7,226 nucleotides of DNA from JALYQB01 sp035640155. GTDB lineage: Bacteria > Actinomycetota > Actinomycetes > Mycobacteriales > Pseudonocardiaceae. The notes under the pieces are model-generated. The model was not told the DNA's origin. It saw only the letters and a program-made list of their open reading frames with translations, and ran no database searches. Position numbers and translations under genes: made by a program. Location: contig DASQWR010000233.1 in assembly GCA_035640155.1 (NCBI GenBank), forward strand, positions 1 through 7,226. The letters run 5' to 3'. The first letter of the stretch is position 1. Each line of letters starts with the position of its first letter. Shown here piece after piece: positions 6,261 to 7,226 of this stretch.

Positions 6261-6728
6261 CTACCGACGCTCGATGTGCCGCAGTCCGCGTCCCTCGTGC
6301 CAGGACTCGATGACGAGGTGATCGGCCGGTTCACCGAGCTGCACGACCACGGCCTCGGTCAGGTCCAGCCGGAACAGGTGGAAAGGACCCGGCGGTGCGC
6401 CGTCGGCGAAGCTCGCGAGGATGTCCTTGTCGGTCACCTCCACTGCGAGCCCGGCGACCTTGGCGTCGCCGGTCCACACGTCGGGTTCGTCGGAGCCGCT
6501 GTGTACTGCCACCCGGGGGTCCCGGCGCAGGTCCCGGCACTTCAGCGAGCCGGGCATGCTCCCGAGCCACAGCTCCCCGTCTCGAAAGGTGATCTCCGTG
6601 CCGCTGATCCGGGGGGCGCCGTCGCGGCGCAGTGTCGCCATCGTCTTGTGCCCGTGCGCGTCGAAGCGCTGCCGGACCTCCGCGGAGAGCGCGGGCGCGT
6701 CGTCGCAGAATCGTTGCCAGCTAGCCAT
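6261..6728 (-). CDS. Pyridoxamine 5'-phosphate oxidase-fold (PPOX) family protein
   Basis: The 155-residue protein belongs to the split beta-barrel flavin/F420-binding superfamily, which in actinobacteria includes many small oxidoreductases and haem-degrading relatives of unknown substrate. The N-terminal helix RFDAHGHKTMATLRRDGAPR (21-40) leads into strands ISGTEITF (41-48) and GELWLGSMPGSLKCRDL (51-67), followed by DPRVAVHS (70-77), the usual order of the cofactor-binding barrel, with Lys63 and Arg65 in the phosphate-contact region. FHLFRLDLTEAVVV (116-129) is the usual late strand pair. The start is ATG 6728 (MASWQRF); an in-frame extension to 7040 is Gln/Arg-rich and lies antisense to the divergent membrane gene. 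No Shine-Dalgarno site is evident. FMN and F420 binding cannot be told apart by eye. Confidence 0.9.
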   Translation of the reverse strand: MASWQRFCDDAPALSAEVRQRFDAHGHKTMATLRRDGAPRISGTEITFRDGELWLGSMPGSLKCRDLRRDPRVAVHSGSDEPDVWTGDAKVAGLAVEVTDKDILASFADGAPPGPFHLFRLDLTEAVVVQLGEPADHLVIESWHEGRGLRHIERR

Positions 6729-6827
6729 GCCGTGCACTGTGCCCGAGGGGTCCGACAATCCGGCCTGGAGCAGCGGCGGAACGAGGAGATCGCAGCAGTT
6801 CAGCGCGGCGGGTGCAGCCCTGTCAAG

Positions 6828-7226
6828 GTGACCGTGACGAGCCGGGATGTTCAACTGGTGCGTGCCGCCTATCTGGCGATGGAGTTGGTGGCCCGGTACG
6901 TCATCGTCCCGTTGGCGCTGGCGTCGGTGGTCATCGGGATTGTCAACGCGCTGGGCACCTCGTGGGACTTGTTCCGGCACTACTGGGTCCTGAGGAAGCT
7001 CCTGCTCACCGTCCTGGCCACCATTGTATTGCTGCTGCAAAAGCAGTCCATTAGCTACCTGGCAGAGGTCGCAGCATCTGGTGCTGACCCCCGCGACCTG
7101 CCTGGTTCACTGCTGCACTCCATTGGCGGTCTGGTGGTGTTGCTCATCGTCACGGTCCTGTCGGTGTACAAGCCGCGGGGGCTGACCCGCTACGGGTGGC
7201 GCAAGCAGCGGCGGCAGCGCGAGCAG
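6828..7226 (+). CDS. Membrane protein, DUF2269-like, N-terminally short and cut by window edge
   Basis: The open frame runs from GTG 6828 (alternative GTG 6834) for 133 codons to the edge without a stop. Three hydrophobic helices are visible: about residues 25-43 (VIVPLALASVVIGIV), 58-70 (LLLTVLATIVLLL) and 95-113 (LLHSIGGLVVLLIVTVLSV). The motifs VRAAYLAMELVARYVIVPLA and LFRHYWVL (48-55), and the basic tail YKPRGLTRYGWRKQ, match a family of actinobacterial integral membrane proteins of unknown function. Relatives that I recall begin with about 40 more residues, including a first helix ending Gly-Leu just before TSRDVQ. The in-frame sequence upstream of 6828 is polar and no such helix appears in any frame. 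The gene is either a truncated copy or uses a short form. The start lies about 100 bp from the divergent PPOX gene. Confidence 0.6.
   Translation, partial: MTVTSRDVQLVRAAYLAMELVARYVIVPLALASVVIGIVNALGTSWDLFRHYWVLRKLLLTVLATIVLLLQKQSISYLAEVAASGADPRDLPGSLLHSIGGLVVLLIVTVLSVYKPRGLTRYGWRKQRRQREQ

Noticed and set aside
1..7226. Search for CRISPR repeats, tRNA or rRNA genes, transposase genes and prophage genes.
   Set aside because: I found no regular spaced repeats, no cloverleaf-like sequence, and no transposase, integrase or phage structural motif on either strand.

Overview
The window is very GC-rich DNA with strong third-position GC bias, GTG starts and few Shine-Dalgarno sites. It carries a menaquinone (vitamin K2) gene cluster typical of Actinomycetota. 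Protein style points to the Pseudonocardiales (Pseudonocardia or Saccharopolyspora-like), but this is inference from familiarity, not a search.

Layout, left to right. (1) menE on the minus strand, running off the left edge and missing only its last residues. (2) A decaying accessory patch, about 1250-2400: a fluoride-riboswitch-like leader with a hairpin over the ribosome binding site, a crcB fluoride-channel gene broken by two frameshifts, the 3' half of a second crcB, and, directly abutting it, the remains of a PIN-like toxin gene with a lost 5' end, an in-frame stop and a frameshift. (3) menB, intact, minus strand. (4) A short-chain dehydrogenase gene, plus strand, starting about 11 bp from menB. 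(5) menD, intact, plus strand. (6) A short stretch with a relic of a winged-helix (HTH_42) gene. (7) A flavin/F420-type PPOX-fold gene, minus strand. (8) A membrane protein gene, plus strand, running off the right edge and apparently lacking its family's usual N-terminal helix.

How the genes relate. MenD makes SEPHCHC from isochorismate and 2-oxoglutarate, MenE activates o-succinylbenzoate to its CoA thioester, and MenB cyclises that to DHNA-CoA. Three pathway enzymes are therefore present and look functional, while menF, menH, menC and menA are not in this window. The SDR may serve the pathway or simply be a neighbour.

I see no convincing new biological system. The most interesting material is the fossil fluoride-resistance unit, whose RNA leader and two channel genes can still be traced, together with gene relics on both sides of the menB-menD block. 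No tRNA, rRNA, CRISPR array, complete insertion sequence or prophage was found.
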